From contig NBAY01000036.1 in assembly GCA_002794775.1 (NCBI GenBank), positions 186,001 to 250,000 on the forward strand: 64,000 nt of DNA, read 5' to 3'. Source of the DNA: Porodaedalea pini (taxonomy: Eukaryota > Basidiomycota > Agaricomycetes > Hymenochaetales > Hymenochaetaceae). Shown one piece after another: positions 44,984-58,440 of the stretch. Numbering within the stretch: position 1 is the first letter of the stretch; the number at the start of each line of letters is the position of its first letter. Both the position numbers and the translations under genes were made by a program. Below the pieces are notes generated by a model. The model was not told the origin of the DNA. It worked only from the letters and a program-made list of their open reading frames with translations, and did no database searches.

Positions 44984-47187
44984 TCACGTCTGCTTCTCGG
45001 TCCAGAAGCTCGGAATGATTTGCAGGATCTTCTCTGCATACCAGAACGTATCCTCATCAACAGTCTGGGTCTTCCCTGCATGCCTACCCCCGTATCCACG
45101 GCCCTGCGAGCCGCGTCCGCGATCATGTCCACCACCATGGGCCGAAGATGAAACGGAAGCGGACGCAGCGTAGTCGGGTACGATCTGAACGAACGTCCCG
45201 CCGAGCCCCATACGTTTGCACGAGGCAAGGTCCTTGGCAACCTCGGGGTCGATGAGCATAGTGATGCTGTCCTTCTCAGGGTCGTGTCGCGGAATGCGGG
45301 GCTTCTCTATGCCTACGTCGGCGTCACCAGAAGGAATCCCGGCCCATGGGTCCTCGATGAGCTCCGGTGGCTGGATCGCCGCCCGCGGTGCGCTGGGTGC
45401 AGCGAACGTCGGATACGGCTTGAGCACGACGCGTGCAAAGGTGCGGAACAGGTCGCCAGAAGTGGAAACTTCTTGGTCTTTATCCGTGACCTTGCCGTTC
45501 GGCTTGGGAAGCATGACACTCGAGACATAGCGAGTGGAGTCCTCGACGTATCCAACTGTGTGTGTGACAGGGAGCAAAGTCGGGCCAATGAGTGCCATCA
45601 AGAAATGGTCATCGGGCCGGGCCCAGATATCGTTTAACTTGGTTTGCGCCCATGGATTGTCCTCCATGTCGCCTGCTTCGTTTTTGTCATCAGTCGGAGA
45701 GTCACCGCCCCATTTTCCTGCGGCATCAATACCAATGCTGCTCCAACCGCCGGTCGTCTCCATAGCTTGAGGAAGCTGAATCGCATCGACTTCTGCAGTG
45801 TTACCGTTGACGGGATCAAGTAAGGGCTCAGAAATGACGTCGGAAATTACTTCTCCGCCACTTTCTTCCACTTGAGCCTTGAACTGTGCCTCTGCAGCAT
45901 CCAGCTCTTGTTCGTCCGGCCACACAATCTTTTTGAGCCGACTCCCGTATGTGGCTGTCAGACAACGCGCCAACTCGTCAGGCATGTTCACTCCGACTTT
46001 CATTGTCAATGGGAGCTCCTCTTTAGCTTTCCTCGCAACCTCAAGAGCGAGTTTGAGGGAGGCCTCTTCCTCGTACAAGGCGTGAGTTTGCAGGAGATAG
46101 TTCAAAAAGAATTCCACGATGCGCGGCGCATCGCGCAATGCCATGTTCTCCCTATTCATCAATGCTTGTACTCAACAGGGCGAAAATTAGATTAATAAAA
46201 TTTAGCTCACCACATCATTCCACTGTCACGAAAGTAAGACGAGAAGAAAACCTTGGTCGCTAAGTGGGGGTTATCTATGAATGCTTCGAGTCGACACTCC
46301 TGGGCCTCCCTCACTCGCGCCAGTCTCTGTTGTAGATGCTCGTCCGGCTCAACGACAATAGCTTGCCTCAGTTTATGTTTTCCTTCGTCAAAATTTTCAA
46401 TCCTGACTGGTGCAGGTTTTACAGGCTGCTGAGCGCCTGAAGCGGCATCGTCGTCACTGTCTTCCTCTTCAGGTTGTTGATTCTCTTCTTGATTCCTGTG
46501 GAATTTGGGGCGGAGACTGATATCGTTGAGGCCAAGGAAGTACATGAACTATGATTGACTTTATAACCAAGAGTATTTCGATCTCGGACGCTGAGCTTAC
46601 TTTGTTGTACCACTCTAAAAGCCGCAAAGAGACCGGTTGCCAGTCGTGAACCCTCTTGAATTCCTCAACCGCGCGAGCTACGCGAGCCTTTGGGTGGAAC
46701 ATCCTTACGTGTCTGCTTGAGATCGAAAACTTCTTATATTGGAATCACAAACAGTACTTACTGATCGTAAATGTTTGCGCTGCGGATTCGCTGCGCCTCC
46801 CCAGCTTCCCACTGGGGCAAAGCGAGAGCAGGCATTAGTGCAACGATCATAAAGGAATACAACGGAATCGCCCACCTCCTCCCACCAAATGTTCCTCTGG
46901 CGGACTTCCTCACCTGCACTATTTTTCTTGGTCTTCTTCTTCTTCCTTGGCGGAGCCTCGTTGTCATGTGTAACTGCAAGGCGCACTGTAGGGATCCCTA
47001 GCCCGTCCACTTCAACGTCTTCATCGAAAGCGATCTGTATCCCGCATGGCTTGAACTCGTTAAACGGTACGATACTAACACCATCGGGAACATCGGGGAA
47101 CGGTGGCCATTTGTAGTAGGGAACACCGCTCGAGTCTAGTTCGACACCTTTTTTATTTGCTTCGATCTCAGACTGCGCCTGCGCCAT
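44984..47187 (-). CDS. Uncharacterised conserved protein, RGG-like C-terminus (659 aa)
   Basis: Five exons (47187-46876, 46811-46762, 46712-46601, 46548-46211, 46151-44984) join in phase. The N-terminal half has a beta-rich segment with a basic patch (PRKKKKTKKN), then FHPKARVARAVEEFKRVHDW and RLLEWYNKFMYFLGLNDI. The middle is helical and acidic. The C-terminus carries GGGHDRGRGSQGRGYGG, an RGG-like RNA-binding tract, and ends WYAEKILQIIPSFW. I do not recognise the family; a nuclear or RNA-related role is only suggested by the tail. It lies head to head with the next gene, 366 bp apart. Confidence 0.65.
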
Positions 47188-47553
47188 TACCAGAGGCAAC
47201 TCAACCCCAGCATTAAAAAGGCGTATTCAGTAGTAGAGCCAAGCTCACCAGAATGGATGCTAAAGCAGAACGCGCTATATTCAAGAAATAATACTAAGCG
47301 GACCGCGAGAGTAAATTGTCCCGAAGCTCTTGACAGACACTGGTGGTAGTCAAGGACAAGGGCGTCCGGCGCAGTCAAGCGCTTTAAGAACGCGCAGAAG
47401 CTAGTAACGCGTGACTCGCGACACGCGGCACGTGCACGCGTAATCGTGTTAAACTCAAAAGGTCTGGATCACTTCGACGACAACGCGGTAACGTAGGCCT
47501 GGCCTCCGTTCTCTGGCCCTTTATCCTTTCGTAGTCCTTCGGGTCGTTTACAC

Positions 47554-48969
47554 ATGGTCTTCAGACTGTTTGGGAGAAGTAAGGGACCCCCAGAGTCTGG
47601 CTTGAATGCTGCAGGCGATGCTCAACAAACGCAACTACGGACCCCTTCGCCGTCGGCGTCGGTCTCAGCAGGTACTGCACCTCCTCAATCACCTGAAGTT
47701 GCTCCTGTCGATACGATGCGCGGTGTGAAACGTTCCCGTTCTTTGTCGCCAGACCCAGCGCTCACTGGTCCTGCCACGGATACGTTCTCCGGCGAAGAGT
47801 TCCTGCCTCCCACCAGCCCGGCTGAGCTCCTTGCATGCATTAAAAAGGTCCCACCGAAAATCCTACATACTTATGTCGTCACACATCTCCCGCATGCGCC
47901 CTTGGAAGTGAGCGAGATTCTTATGACATTCTTCGCGACGCTGGCGCCGCCTCCGAAACTTCACTGTGTACGTTGCCATAAGGACTTCGTCGAGGTCGAG
48001 AATACGGATCGGAGCTGTCTTGTGCCACATGATGATGAGAGTGCCGAGGTTGAATATGTCGGCAACTCAAAGAGCAAGGTCGCTGGCGTTGTTGGCACCA
48101 CGTACGAAACCATATGGGGCTGCTGCAACAAAGTCGTCGAGGTGCGCGTACAGCTCGTTTAACCTTTACAAAGAACTTCAGTGTTGAACGTGTCCTTTAT
48201 TCTGACATAGGGGGATGGTGACCAGGGCCCACCGGACGGATGGTGTTTCGAGGGATTTCACACGACCGATGTCAAGCGAGCACGCTTCCGTGCGGACTCC
48301 ACCGTTCACGATGACAAACTCACGTCATGCGCACGTATGCGTTGCTTCAATCTAGGTGCGGGCACCGTGGGCGCAGAGCGCGGGCGTAGTCAGCGCGCGG
48401 CAGCGAGAAAGAGCCTTCGCGAGGCAAGCGACGAGGAAGAAGACTATGATGAGCGGGAGCTTGTGCGCGAGGCTCAGGCGCTTGCAGATGGAAGTGACGC
48501 GGGTGAGAGCGGGAGCGTTAGTGCGAAGAAAAAGGCTCCGAAGAAGCGGAAGCGTAAGAGCGACGCTATGGGCGTGGAAGCCGACGGCGATGGAGAGGGA
48601 GAGCGCGAAAGTGTAACCTCGGCATCTTTGTCAGCCACAAAGCCAAAGGGAAAGGGCAAGGCGGAGAGTATGAAGCCCAAATCTGTTTCGAAGGCCAAAC
48701 AGAACGCTCGGAAGTCTGCATCACCCGCTCGGCCTTCTCCTATCTCTGCAGATAGTGGTGATGTTAACATGACCGCGCCTGAAGGCGAGTCAAAGCCAAA
48801 GCCCAAAAAGCCGCGGAAACCGCGAAAGAGCACCGGCGCAGATGGGGGAAAATACGTTCCGCCGAAGCAAGACGATGAGTCGAGCGACTTAGACGAGGAC
48901 GAGGAGAAACCAAAACGCAAGAAGGCGAAACGGAAATCGACAGTGTCCGTAGCGGCTGTGCCCTCTTGA
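47554..48969 (+). CDS. Uncharacterised nuclear-type protein with Cys/His cluster (448 aa)
   Basis: Two exons (47554-48141, 48211-48969) join in phase. A Ser/Pro-rich N-terminus leads to a segment with possible zinc ligands: LHCVRCHKDF, RSCLVPHDD, WGCCNKVVE and, after the intron, GWCFEGFHTTD. The C-terminal half is a low-complexity acidic and Lys-rich tail with several nuclear-signal-like runs (KKKAPKKRKRK, KPKRKKAKRK). No known family is recognised. A chromatin or nucleic-acid role is inference from composition only. Confidence 0.6.
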
Positions 48970-51900
48970 CGTAGCGGTCCACAATTGTTAGTAATCTGCT
49001 CAATCGCCCCGCACCTCCCCTCCTTCCGAGTATTTCTGAATTTGGATGCCTATCACGTTCGACTCAGTTGCATCTGAACTTCGCTCGCGATTATCCGCCT
49101 TGGTCCACATCGTGGAGCACATTTCGGTTTTCTTTGCCGAGAGGAAATGGTCCGGGCATCTCTTGTTTTTCAGTTGTGGTGTTGTTATCGATCAACAGGC
49201 TACCTGCTCCCGCAACTTTCGGACATGCAAGTGATCAAGTAGCGCCTCTTTTCTGGCGAACTCTCATCTCTCCGGTTTCCCCAACACCTGTTCATACATC
49301 CGCACATGACACAATCCTTACCTATCCTAAGTCCAGTAGTACCATCACGCGCACTCCCTTTATTCTAGTTCGTCAACCGATCACTCACTCGCTTCACTCC
49401 CAATATTGATGTCGATTCTTTTCCACTTGCAAATTTCTGGCTGCAAACGCCAAAGCATGGCTAAATTCTGTAGGTAGAAATAACTCAAAAAATCTGTTTT
49501 AGCAGAAGAAACGGGGTAAGAGTTGAAAAGCTCAGGCAGCTCGAAAAACTGCCGCTACCGCGCGAAAAGGCCTAGGGCGGGGAAGAAGATATGCGTGAGA
49601 GTGCACTCCGTCACAACGCTTGTCTGAAAACTCTAACATAGTTTTAGAATTTGGTACCCTCTTCTGAGCATAAAACGAGTACACGTACAGGGACACGCAT
49701 GTCAACGGAGTTTATCAGGACCAAACACCGGTACCAATCAGGCGAGCCAGTCTAGCCTTGCGCACTTATAGAGCCTCGACACTTTCGCGTTCTAGCTGTG
49801 GTGATCGAGGCCTCTGTGCGATACATCAACGGGGACATTTAATCTGGGGGAAAGGAGAGAAGGAACGTTCAGATGCTCGTAGCAAAAATATCCAATAGCG
49901 TACACCTGTTGCAAACGTTTCCCCTTGTATAATTTCACCACAGTTCTCAGCATTCTAAACTGGTCGATTGGCGTGTTACCTGACCGGCTGCTGGCCACAC
50001 ATGCCCTGCTATCCGATTCGTTCGACTAGTCATGGACTGGGGGAATGGTTGTTAAAGAATGCTGGCCGCACAGACAAAAAGGGCTTGACTAGCGCCGCGT
50101 GAGACCGATATATTCGCACCTTGTTGCTCTTTCCAATGAGTTTAGTTGGGATGACCGACGAGAGAAGTACTTGGACCCTTCGATTACTCAATTTACTCAA
50201 CCTGCTGCCCAATTCGCTTTCGACTTGGTGTTCGGAACTATCCATATGATTTTTGAGTGGCTCGAATGCCTCTAGAAGTTTCTTCCGCCACTAGACATTG
50301 TAGGATTTTCTGCCGACATGGAAATAGAGGTAGTTGCTCGACAGATGGTAGGTGGTCCATACGCGGTCCATCCCAGAGCCAGTTCTGGGGACGAGACTAC
50401 GTATTTTGTAAGTCGAGATCGAGGTACACAAATGACTCCCTGATTGAGACAGTCCAGACATTAATGAATACAAATCTGCGAATGCGTTAATAGCCGAGGA
50501 CATTGGGAAGACGTCATGTCCATACTGAGCGCGCTTCCGAATAAAAAAGATGAGCCCCGGTTTCTTCAAGGCGTTGCAGTAAGTCTTCGAGTCGCATATA
50601 ATCCGCCTTCGACAAATTGAACGCCCATATTTGTTCATAGCTTCGAACGGGCACGGCCTACAGACGGAGTAAGAAGTCACTATATTAAAGAGATGACGAG
50701 TGTATCCTTCACCGCTGTGGACATGCGAAGCAGGCGCATGAGTAGAGACCGGGGTATGCGAACTGAGGTGAAGTGTAAAAATCCTTATTTGGCGAGATAT
50801 ATATCAGTTCTTGACTTGTAGAGACTAGTGCCCTAAAAAGCTATGAAAGCTTAATCGATGCCTCCCCGCAAGGAATGATGCAGGGTGAAGGAATGTTGAC
50901 AATAGAACAAGACCGGAAGCGCCACTATATGGTCCCACTTCCGCGAGGCGCTTGAGGCTCTGCTAATGGGATATCAGCAGGAAGCAAGCAAAAGAGTGGC
51001 AGAATGCGAGAACCTTAAGTTCGAAGAGTATAAGAAGGGTCAAGCAGCGACCCCTGCTAATTATCGCATTGAAAGTTCTCTCATATGAGCTGAAGGGAGG
51101 CTTGAGTTTACGACGAGGCCCTTACCTTCCTGTTAACCTTCAAGCTAATCCCCCCCCCCCCCCCCTCGCTCGTCTTCCCCCTCCTTTTCTCTCTCAACCT
51201 CCTGCCTTCACGTTGACCCGATTGTCTACAGTCAACTACATCCTCTCGTTGTCTGTGGACCTCAGTACATTTCATTGCGACTTCAGGCCGGGGTAGCCGA
51301 CTCACCGTCTTCACCTGGCTCGGCACTCGCTCGGAAATTCCGAAAGAGATGGTCGAGGCCCGGGTGTTTCGGAAGCGGCTCGTCGGCCTGAACAAGCTTT
51401 TGGTGTCCTAGTCAATCCATCACAGACAGACTGCATTATTTGCACGTCAGGTAATTAAACAGAACAGGGGTTAGATAAATTGATACTATGAATAGCACGA
51501 CGCCGTCATGAATGGTGACTGATCTATATCGTACATAAGCTCAAGCATGGACTTTCAAGTTTCGAAGGCTGACGAGAACTGAGTTTATTCCGGTCCGGGT
51601 TCCTTGATCGAAGATAAGTAGCGTGTATGTTCTCGTGCAGTTGAAGCATACAGCAACGAACTCTATCCGTCGTTTCCTCCTCGTTGTACCCCCTTGAATA
51701 TTCGTAGTCATCGAGGCCAATTTGTGTTTTAGGGAATACGCATTATGTTGATGTGAAAAAAAAAAAAAAACTGAAGGAACTATAGGCTGTTGTCAATATA
51801 AGTGTTATTTGTGAGAAATGCCGCTGTAGGCGACTCTAGCACGCATGCTCCCCCGATTTGGTTTGGTTCTTCTTGCATAACCTTCGGCTTCTTCCGGTAG

Positions 51901-52409
51901 TAAGTTCTAGTCCATACAAATGAAACTGAGAGTTTCTGGAGGAGTCGAGACAACACGAGATGGTTTATTTGGCGAAATACAAAGTTCAGAGTTTATTGTG
52001 TATTATGTAAACATAATGATCGGTACTCGATCCCTAACTACACGTGATCATCCTAAAATAACAGGTTGCCAATATTAATAGGCGGTATGTCTTGACACAC
52101 CCGACGTTTGTAACGACGAACGTTAAGAGCTGGACGTCAATGTTGGCGAAGTCTGGATGGCATCGCTGTCGAGAGTAACCTCCATTATCGACGCTCGGCT
52201 TCTGACACGAATACCGAGTCCGGCGCGTTTATCCGCCAACGTGTCCAGTGGTTCTGGACATCCGCCTTCTCGTGAGACGTCAGCTGCAAACCTGACTTCT
52301 GGAACACCCGCCTTTCCGACCCTCTGAGACTCGATTATAATAAGACCTAGGCGATAAATCCGCTTCTCTCTTTCATTGACCACAACGTCGCTCGCTGTAG
52401 TCTTTCACG
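48970..52409. other. Gene-poor region of 3.4 kb
   Basis: Homopolymers lie near 51150-51166 (C) and 51757-51771 (A). Minus-strand frames at 49792-50245, 50291-50680 and 52123-52383 show some protein-like text but no motif or coherent exon structure. They may be relics. Confidence 0.4.
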
Positions 52410-53791
52410 ATGGACATAGACTATGAGCAAATCAACTATGCGGAGATGGAGCCCGAGTACGACATGGAGTCTGCTCATTATGGTCCAAATCCTATAGAGC
52501 TCCCCATGTCTCCTCCTCGAACACCACCGCTCGATGCTGGTCATGCTGCATTCAAGCGTGAGGTTTCGCCGTTCTCGGAGGCATCGTCGATGACTAGCGT
52601 GAATAGTACGGACTCTGTCGGTGCGTGGACATGTCTTTTCGTAGCAAACTGTCTCCAACAGGTTAAGCATGACTCAGGCTACTATCGCGAGGAGGGAGGC
52701 AGAATGTTTCCGAACTTGGTGAGTGGGTAAACTAGGCCTTTTTTACGTGTGACTGAGCGAATGGTGAAGCCAGATGCCCCCGTTGTGCTGCCTGTCGATT
52801 CTGCAGAAATGCGGCGTTTATCAGTTCAATACAACCTCACAAAGCTCGTTGTGGGCGATAATCACTTCGAAGACATCAATGAGCTTCTAAATCCTCCGTA
52901 CGACGCGAGCATTCGCGTTCTTGACGTTATCAGCAATTCTCCTTGGTAAGCACACGTTCGGGATTGGTTCGGTAGAGGGCGCTCAACCTGCGCAGGATTG
53001 ACGAAATGGCAAAAGAACACCCACACGTTAAATTTACGGGGTGTAATTTTGTCCCGACGAGACACCCACACAACTCAAATATCCAGCTTGAGGTCTACAA
53101 CCTTCACGACGGATTCCATGGCAAGGATGAGTCTTACGACATGATACATATGTTCGGTACCTTCAAGTTTGTGGGTTCTTTTCTTCCTACCATTTTGCCA
53201 GTATCTCACACTCCCTTTAGAGCCGCGACTTCAAAGCCTGGCTCCGCGATATGAAACGGCTGCTGAAACCCGGCGGAATACTCGTCATCATTGATCTCGA
53301 GATGGCAGTCTGGATCCGAGGTATGTATGTACTCGGAAGAGGAGGAAAAGAGGGACTAACGGAGTATGCGTCCCGAAGACGGCTCAGACCCTTATACAAT
53401 CATCCCCTCGCTGTGGGAGTATACTGGTCGCGTGTGTGAAGAGCTCTACGCTCAGGGCATCGACGTGAGGGACATGAACATGGTCGGGACATGGCTTCGC
53501 GAAATGGGTGGTTTCTCTGAAGTCGAAGATACGGTGACGAGCATCCCTGTCGGCGATTGGGAGGAGGATGAACTTCAGAAGGAAATTGGTACGATGGCCC
53601 GCGAAAACATCATGTCCGCATTGATTTCGACACATCCGCTCTGGCACCGCGCGGGAAAGACACAGCAAGAGATCGACCAATTTATTACCTCGGCGCGAGT
53701 GGAACTCTACGACTCCAACGCTGATCTGTTCGAACGACTGTTTTATACGTTTGCTCGGAAAGAGGAGTTGCCCTTCGACGGAGCATTTTGA
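52410..53791 (+). CDS. SAM-methyltransferase-like protein with degenerate motif I
   Basis: Several short exons, with introns around 52620-52664, 52720-52746, 52948-52995, 53170-53220 and 53321-53379, give a protein of about 370 residues. After a disordered N-terminus (MSPPRTPPLDAG) come PVDSAEMRRLSVQYN, IRVLDVISNSPWWIDEMA (position of SAM motif I), KFTGCNFVP, YDMIHMFGT, RLLKPGGILVIID (post-motif) and WEYTGRVCEELYAQGIDV. The layout matches fungal UMTA/LaeA-type methyltransferases. The glycines that bind SAM in motif I (normally GxGxG) are missing, so it may not bind SAM. An N-terminal intron remains ambiguous. Confidence 0.7.
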
Positions 53792-54571
53792 TCTGGCTTA
53801 ACAGTTAGTGGCTGTATCTCCGCATTTCTTGCATGACTGAGTGCCTTGAACAGATTCTTTGTATCTCACTTTCTGGGAAGACTTTTGAGCATATATGCTA
53901 CTGTAAAATGCTTAAACTTACTCTCTTATATTGTTATGGGCTGACCATTCAGATATTATTGCCGCTATCTTGTTTCCGCTGTCTTACTCATTGTACCTGT
54001 TCTCGCTCTGGACAATCGCTTTTGCTTTTGGTATCAGACACACATATTTTCAGTCGTCTTCATCATCGTTCCGGCGCTCGTCAATCCACCTCCTCTCTTT
54101 ATCCTGCCTAGTCTGTGCGCACCTCCCGTGATGCGTCATGCCAGTGTCGTGCGATGACGAAATCAAGCATATCCCCAGACAACGTTTTTAATGGCGCTCT
54201 CGCGCCGCCGTCGCCATGCGTTAACCCAGATCCGCGAGCGCTGGTTTATGGTGAAGCGTGCGAGCGTTGTGCCTGTAACCGACACCTCGGGATCCTGGGT
54301 TCCGCGGCGCGCGGTGTTGGATGATGGGTGTAATTTGCAATCGGAGCACACTTCCCCCTCTTCGTTTCTCTCGTTGTTTAGGCACGTTGTAGTTACTCGC
54401 TCACGCATATGCAAAAGATTTCATAACGGGCCTGGTGTGATGTTAAAATGCTTTTTATTGATGAGAGGGGATTAGTACATCGACTCCGGGAGACAAACTT
54501 GACCAAAATAAATTACCACAAATTTTTGAGTGAAACACAGGGCGACGAAAAGAGATATAGCGTATGATACA
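53792..54571. other. Intergenic region between convergent genes
   Basis: 3' flanks of the methyltransferase-like and OMA1-like genes. Nothing further is supported. Confidence 0.4.
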
Positions 54572-56267
54572 TTACGAAGTTGTATTAGCAGTCTGACGAG
54601 CTTCCTCAGGGACGGGTAGCGCACGCCTTCCAGCATCGTCAATAACTTTCTCGGATCCGGCCCTGTCTTTCGATACCTCTCTCCCCAGTTCTTCCCACTT
54701 CTTGAGCTCCTCCGATATACGCTGATACCGCTCCTCATTCATCGGATGGCTGCGCGCGAACCCAGTCCTATCCAGCCAGTTCTCATTCTCCCCACCAACG
54801 GCACCTGCGCCCGCGTCAGTCGTCTCACGGTGCTCCGCACGGTCGAATAGTCCGTCAACGGCCCACTCGTCCAGCGCAATACGCGGGTCGATACCAGCGC
54901 CGAGAAGGATGCGTAGCCCGACCAGGTCCGCCTCGATCTCCGCCTTGCGCGATGCGCAGCTACTCGTGACACGGAGTCCAAGTGCAGAGTTGATACGAAT
55001 CTGCTCTCCGAACCAGTCGTTGAAGACTGGGCCCAGAAAAGCGGTAAACGGGTAGAGTACGGTACGTATTACTGGTTTGAAGGTGTAAACATAAATAGAA
55101 GCATGTAAAAAACAATGAGAATTACCCACAGTCTGTGGCGAGAGTCCCAAGGAGCTCGTACATGCTGTTCGAAGCCCAGGACTCCAGCGAATGGGAGAGA
55201 AGGAGGTGGCCTAGTTCGTGGGCAAGTGTAGACGCCAGTTGGTCGGTCTCGTGCTTTGTTGGAATTACGGGCGGATCTGGGTACTGCGGGGAGACCGCTA
55301 CTGCTTGCTGGAAGACTCCGAATAAAGCGCTGGATGCGGACAGAGCAGGTTTCTCTGGCTCCGGAGAACGTTCACTTTTGCTGAGTATTTCATCTAACAG
55401 TCCTGTGAAAACGACGACGACGCCGGGGGCCTCTTCGTACTTGTTCGACTCAGACTGGAGTGCCGGACCGAACCCGAAACTGAAGGCATTGCAAACAGGC
55501 GAATCGACAACTAAACAGCCGTATCGGGTGATGAGCGGGCCCTCTACGTGTTCGTCCTCTGAGTGCCCATGGTGTCTCAACGCCGCTGGCCGGATGGTGA
55601 GCGGGTATTCGACAGGAGGGACAACGAAGCGTGTTGATCCTACGACAAGCATGTTACAGCCCTCCTTTGCATGCTCAGATGCTAGATTCAGGTCCTTCAC
55701 TCCATCCTCGAGCTGAGCGAATACATCTATCACCCATCGCGCGCGCCAGTCTGTGCGCGGGTCGAGAACCGGCATTCCCATGAGTGTTCCAGGAGGCCCA
55801 GCTTCCTCTCCAGAGGCTGCACGAAGAATCGCGAGCCAATCACGAGCCGAGGTCGTATCGAAATGAGTACCAGGCTCGGAACCCGGCCGCAGAAACTCTT
55901 CGACGAGAAGTGCTTCTTCGTCCGTACTCATCATTATGATACGCCAGCGGCCCCAGACTGGCGTGCGCTCAAGAGATGCCAAAATAGCGACTGCAAGGAG
56001 AACGATGGGTGCCGACATGAAAATAAGAGTTGTTCGCCGAAAGTGCGGAGTACGTTTCATACTCCCCGAAGCTTTTTTTTCAGCGCGAATTTTCTGAACG
56101 TGTTCATATCCATGCCACCACCGAAGAATCCGCCTTCCTTGTAGACGCAGCGATGCGATGATTGCAAGAGATACGCGACCGACCATGGTGATAGCCTTGA
56201 AAACTGTTCCAGATTTGAGATACGCAACGGCAGAGGCAAATATCTTCGCTAAGAAACTACTCTTCAC
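54572..56267 (-). CDS. OMA1: OMA1-like M48 zinc metallopeptidase
   Basis: Oma1 is a stress-activated protease of the mitochondrial inner membrane. Two exons are clear (to 55130, and 55071-54572), phase 1, giving about 520-545 residues. The hydrophobic segment IFMSAPIVLLAVAILASL is a membrane anchor. Catalytic HELGH is in LASTLAHELGHLLLSH, and the third zinc ligand is Glu in RKAEIEADLVGLRILL. The C-terminus has RSHPMNEERYQRISEEL as in Oma1. The frame stays open upstream of 56267 to a TGA near 56440 without an ATG. The start is either the ATG at 56186 or lies in an undetected first exon carrying the mitochondrial presequence. Confidence 0.8.
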
Positions 56268-58330
56268 AAAAGCAATTGCGGCAGTTCCGACTTTAAAAGC
56301 AAGGCTTGACTTGAGGAAGGCGATAAGGGGAGCTAGAAAGATAGGAGCGCTTATGAGATGTGCAGTTGGGAGGTTTGGTGTAGAATCGACATATATTGTC
56401 TTCAGGACGGACGGTCTACGTGTAGGTAGTAACGGAACTCAGTCAACCTCTTTATATGTCTAGTCTATTAGACGGCCGACATACCGAGTCTTAAACCGAC
56501 ATCCCTCCGCGGTCTTTCTCCCCAGTCTATATCCGTCTGAGACGAACTGCGTGTTCTTCCATCCACGAAGTAGATGCCTGAGACTCTATGAGCGAGCCGG
56601 AATTTTTGCGCAGATATAGACAGACATACCAGGTACTTTCTCCACCTAGATTCGGTGATGCATTCTTACGTAGCGCCCTCAATTGACCACAGCACGGATT
56701 TGACCATACTGAGAGGTCTGTTCGCTGTCTTGCCTGGTTTTCGAGGCAGCGAATCCCGACAAATGTCGAACGCGGCATTCAAGACAGCTTCGCATTTACT
56801 CTAGGAGATATTAGCATTGCGCAGCCGCCAACCTGCAGCGTGTTGCCTGCGTTCTTGATAACGTGGTATGATGTAAAGACAAGGGTACTACTAATTTAGG
56901 CTACTGCATCACGTGAGCAACGCGCTGCAATCGAACTTATGGACACATTTTTGCTGTCTCCAGCAGAATAACGTTTAATGCTCATGAATCTTCAGCCCCT
57001 GGAAGAATAGCTTTGCCTTTTCAAACATCGGGTTTCTTGAATCTTAGCGGCTAAATTTCTGTAGGTTTTCCGGAGTCTCTCCATAGGTGCCGTTCAAACC
57101 CTCGCTGAAGTTCGTTCACGAGACTAACTTGAATCTTCCTTAGACTTGGACAGACCCTCAACCTTTAGTGGCACACATCAACTGTTGCGTAGTATCATGT
57201 ACTCGAATGACACAAATGCGGTGACTATGCATACTTACAGGAAGACATTCGAGCATCCGTGCTATAGGAGTTCTGGGCCTGGCTTCAATGTCTTTCAGAA
57301 AGCTTGCGGCGGTCTTGACATCTCAGTATAAATGATATTCATCTTGCCGATGTCAAACATCACAACTGAAGTCTATCGTCTATAACCGGACTTCCGCATC
57401 CTTTTTCTGGCCAAACTATTTTTTTTCTCAACGTCGACGAGGTATGACCTTTAAACGCTGTTCAGTTTTCTCCGACAAACGACAACCTACCCTATGGATT
57501 ATGCGTTGTCAAATGTTCGGCCTTTACTTCGCTTCTTTTGCGCACGTCATTCGCTCCCATTAGACGATTTCTCACCCCTTGGAGCTGAAAATTAAGTACC
57601 TTTGACGGCTCATCTTTGTTTCAGTGATGAAGGCAAGTAAGGACTGCTTTGCCTGTTCCTATTCTATTTACAGTCTTTTTGCTCACTACTTGGTAGTGCT
57701 CTCCTCCTTATACCTACTTCCCCCTGGCGGGCTGAGGACTGGTCCGAATTGGAGTCGAAACAAGCAGGTATCCAAAATAGCATGTGGCCTATAGCAAGGG
57801 GCCTTACACTAGGTAATAATACGCGCGCGTCACCTTCTCCTGAACAGACAAGTGTGTTCTAGCAATCTTCATCGGTGATTTATAACTCCGATGAGTGCTA
57901 GCGCCGACATAATTAGGAAAAATTCAAATCTTTACTCAAGTGTTTGGTATTGTGCCTTGCCTTGAAGACGGTGAAGTTCCTTCCTAAACTAGAGGTATCT
58001 TTGCTTAACGAAGAGGACCGGAATTTGAGCAGTGAATGGGGGTTTCCTACCGATGTCACACTGAAGTGCTTGTCAGAACAGCTCCCATCAAGTGATTTGT
58101 TGTAAACTTGGCTACATCGTCGGTTTCGAGCTCCCTATTGGCAGTCGCCTGTCTGCTTTCCGCTCGAGGCAAGCAAAGGAGTTGAGAAAATGACGTCGTA
58201 GCCTGTCGCTCACTTCCGCTTTCGCGGTGGTTCAGTAATTTAATCGGAAAGGAATGTTGAAAACACTAAAAGTGGTGTAGCCTAGCGTCTACTTTGTGTT
58301 CTCAACAGTGGACGAGCCTTTTCTCTACGC
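56268..58330. other. Intergenic region of about 2 kb
   Basis: The left part may hold an undetected first exon of the OMA1-like gene near 56460-56520. No other gene or repeat is supported. Confidence 0.4.
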
Positions 58331-58337
58331 TATAAAG
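58331..58337 (+). promoter_or_regulatory. TATA box of hydrophobin 3
   Basis: TATAAAG lies 104 bp before the ATG at 58441. Confidence 0.6.
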
Positions 58338-58440
58338 AGCGGGCTCCTCGATGAGCTCTTCCTCAGACACTCAGCCTTCGAGTTCTTTGACTACCAAGTT
58401 CTTCGTTCAAGTCTTTCAAGCTCTTTTATTCTCTATAACA

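Noticed and set aside
57090..57103. B-box-like GTTCAAACCC suggesting a tRNA
   Set aside because: No A box at the right distance and no cloverleaf could be drawn.
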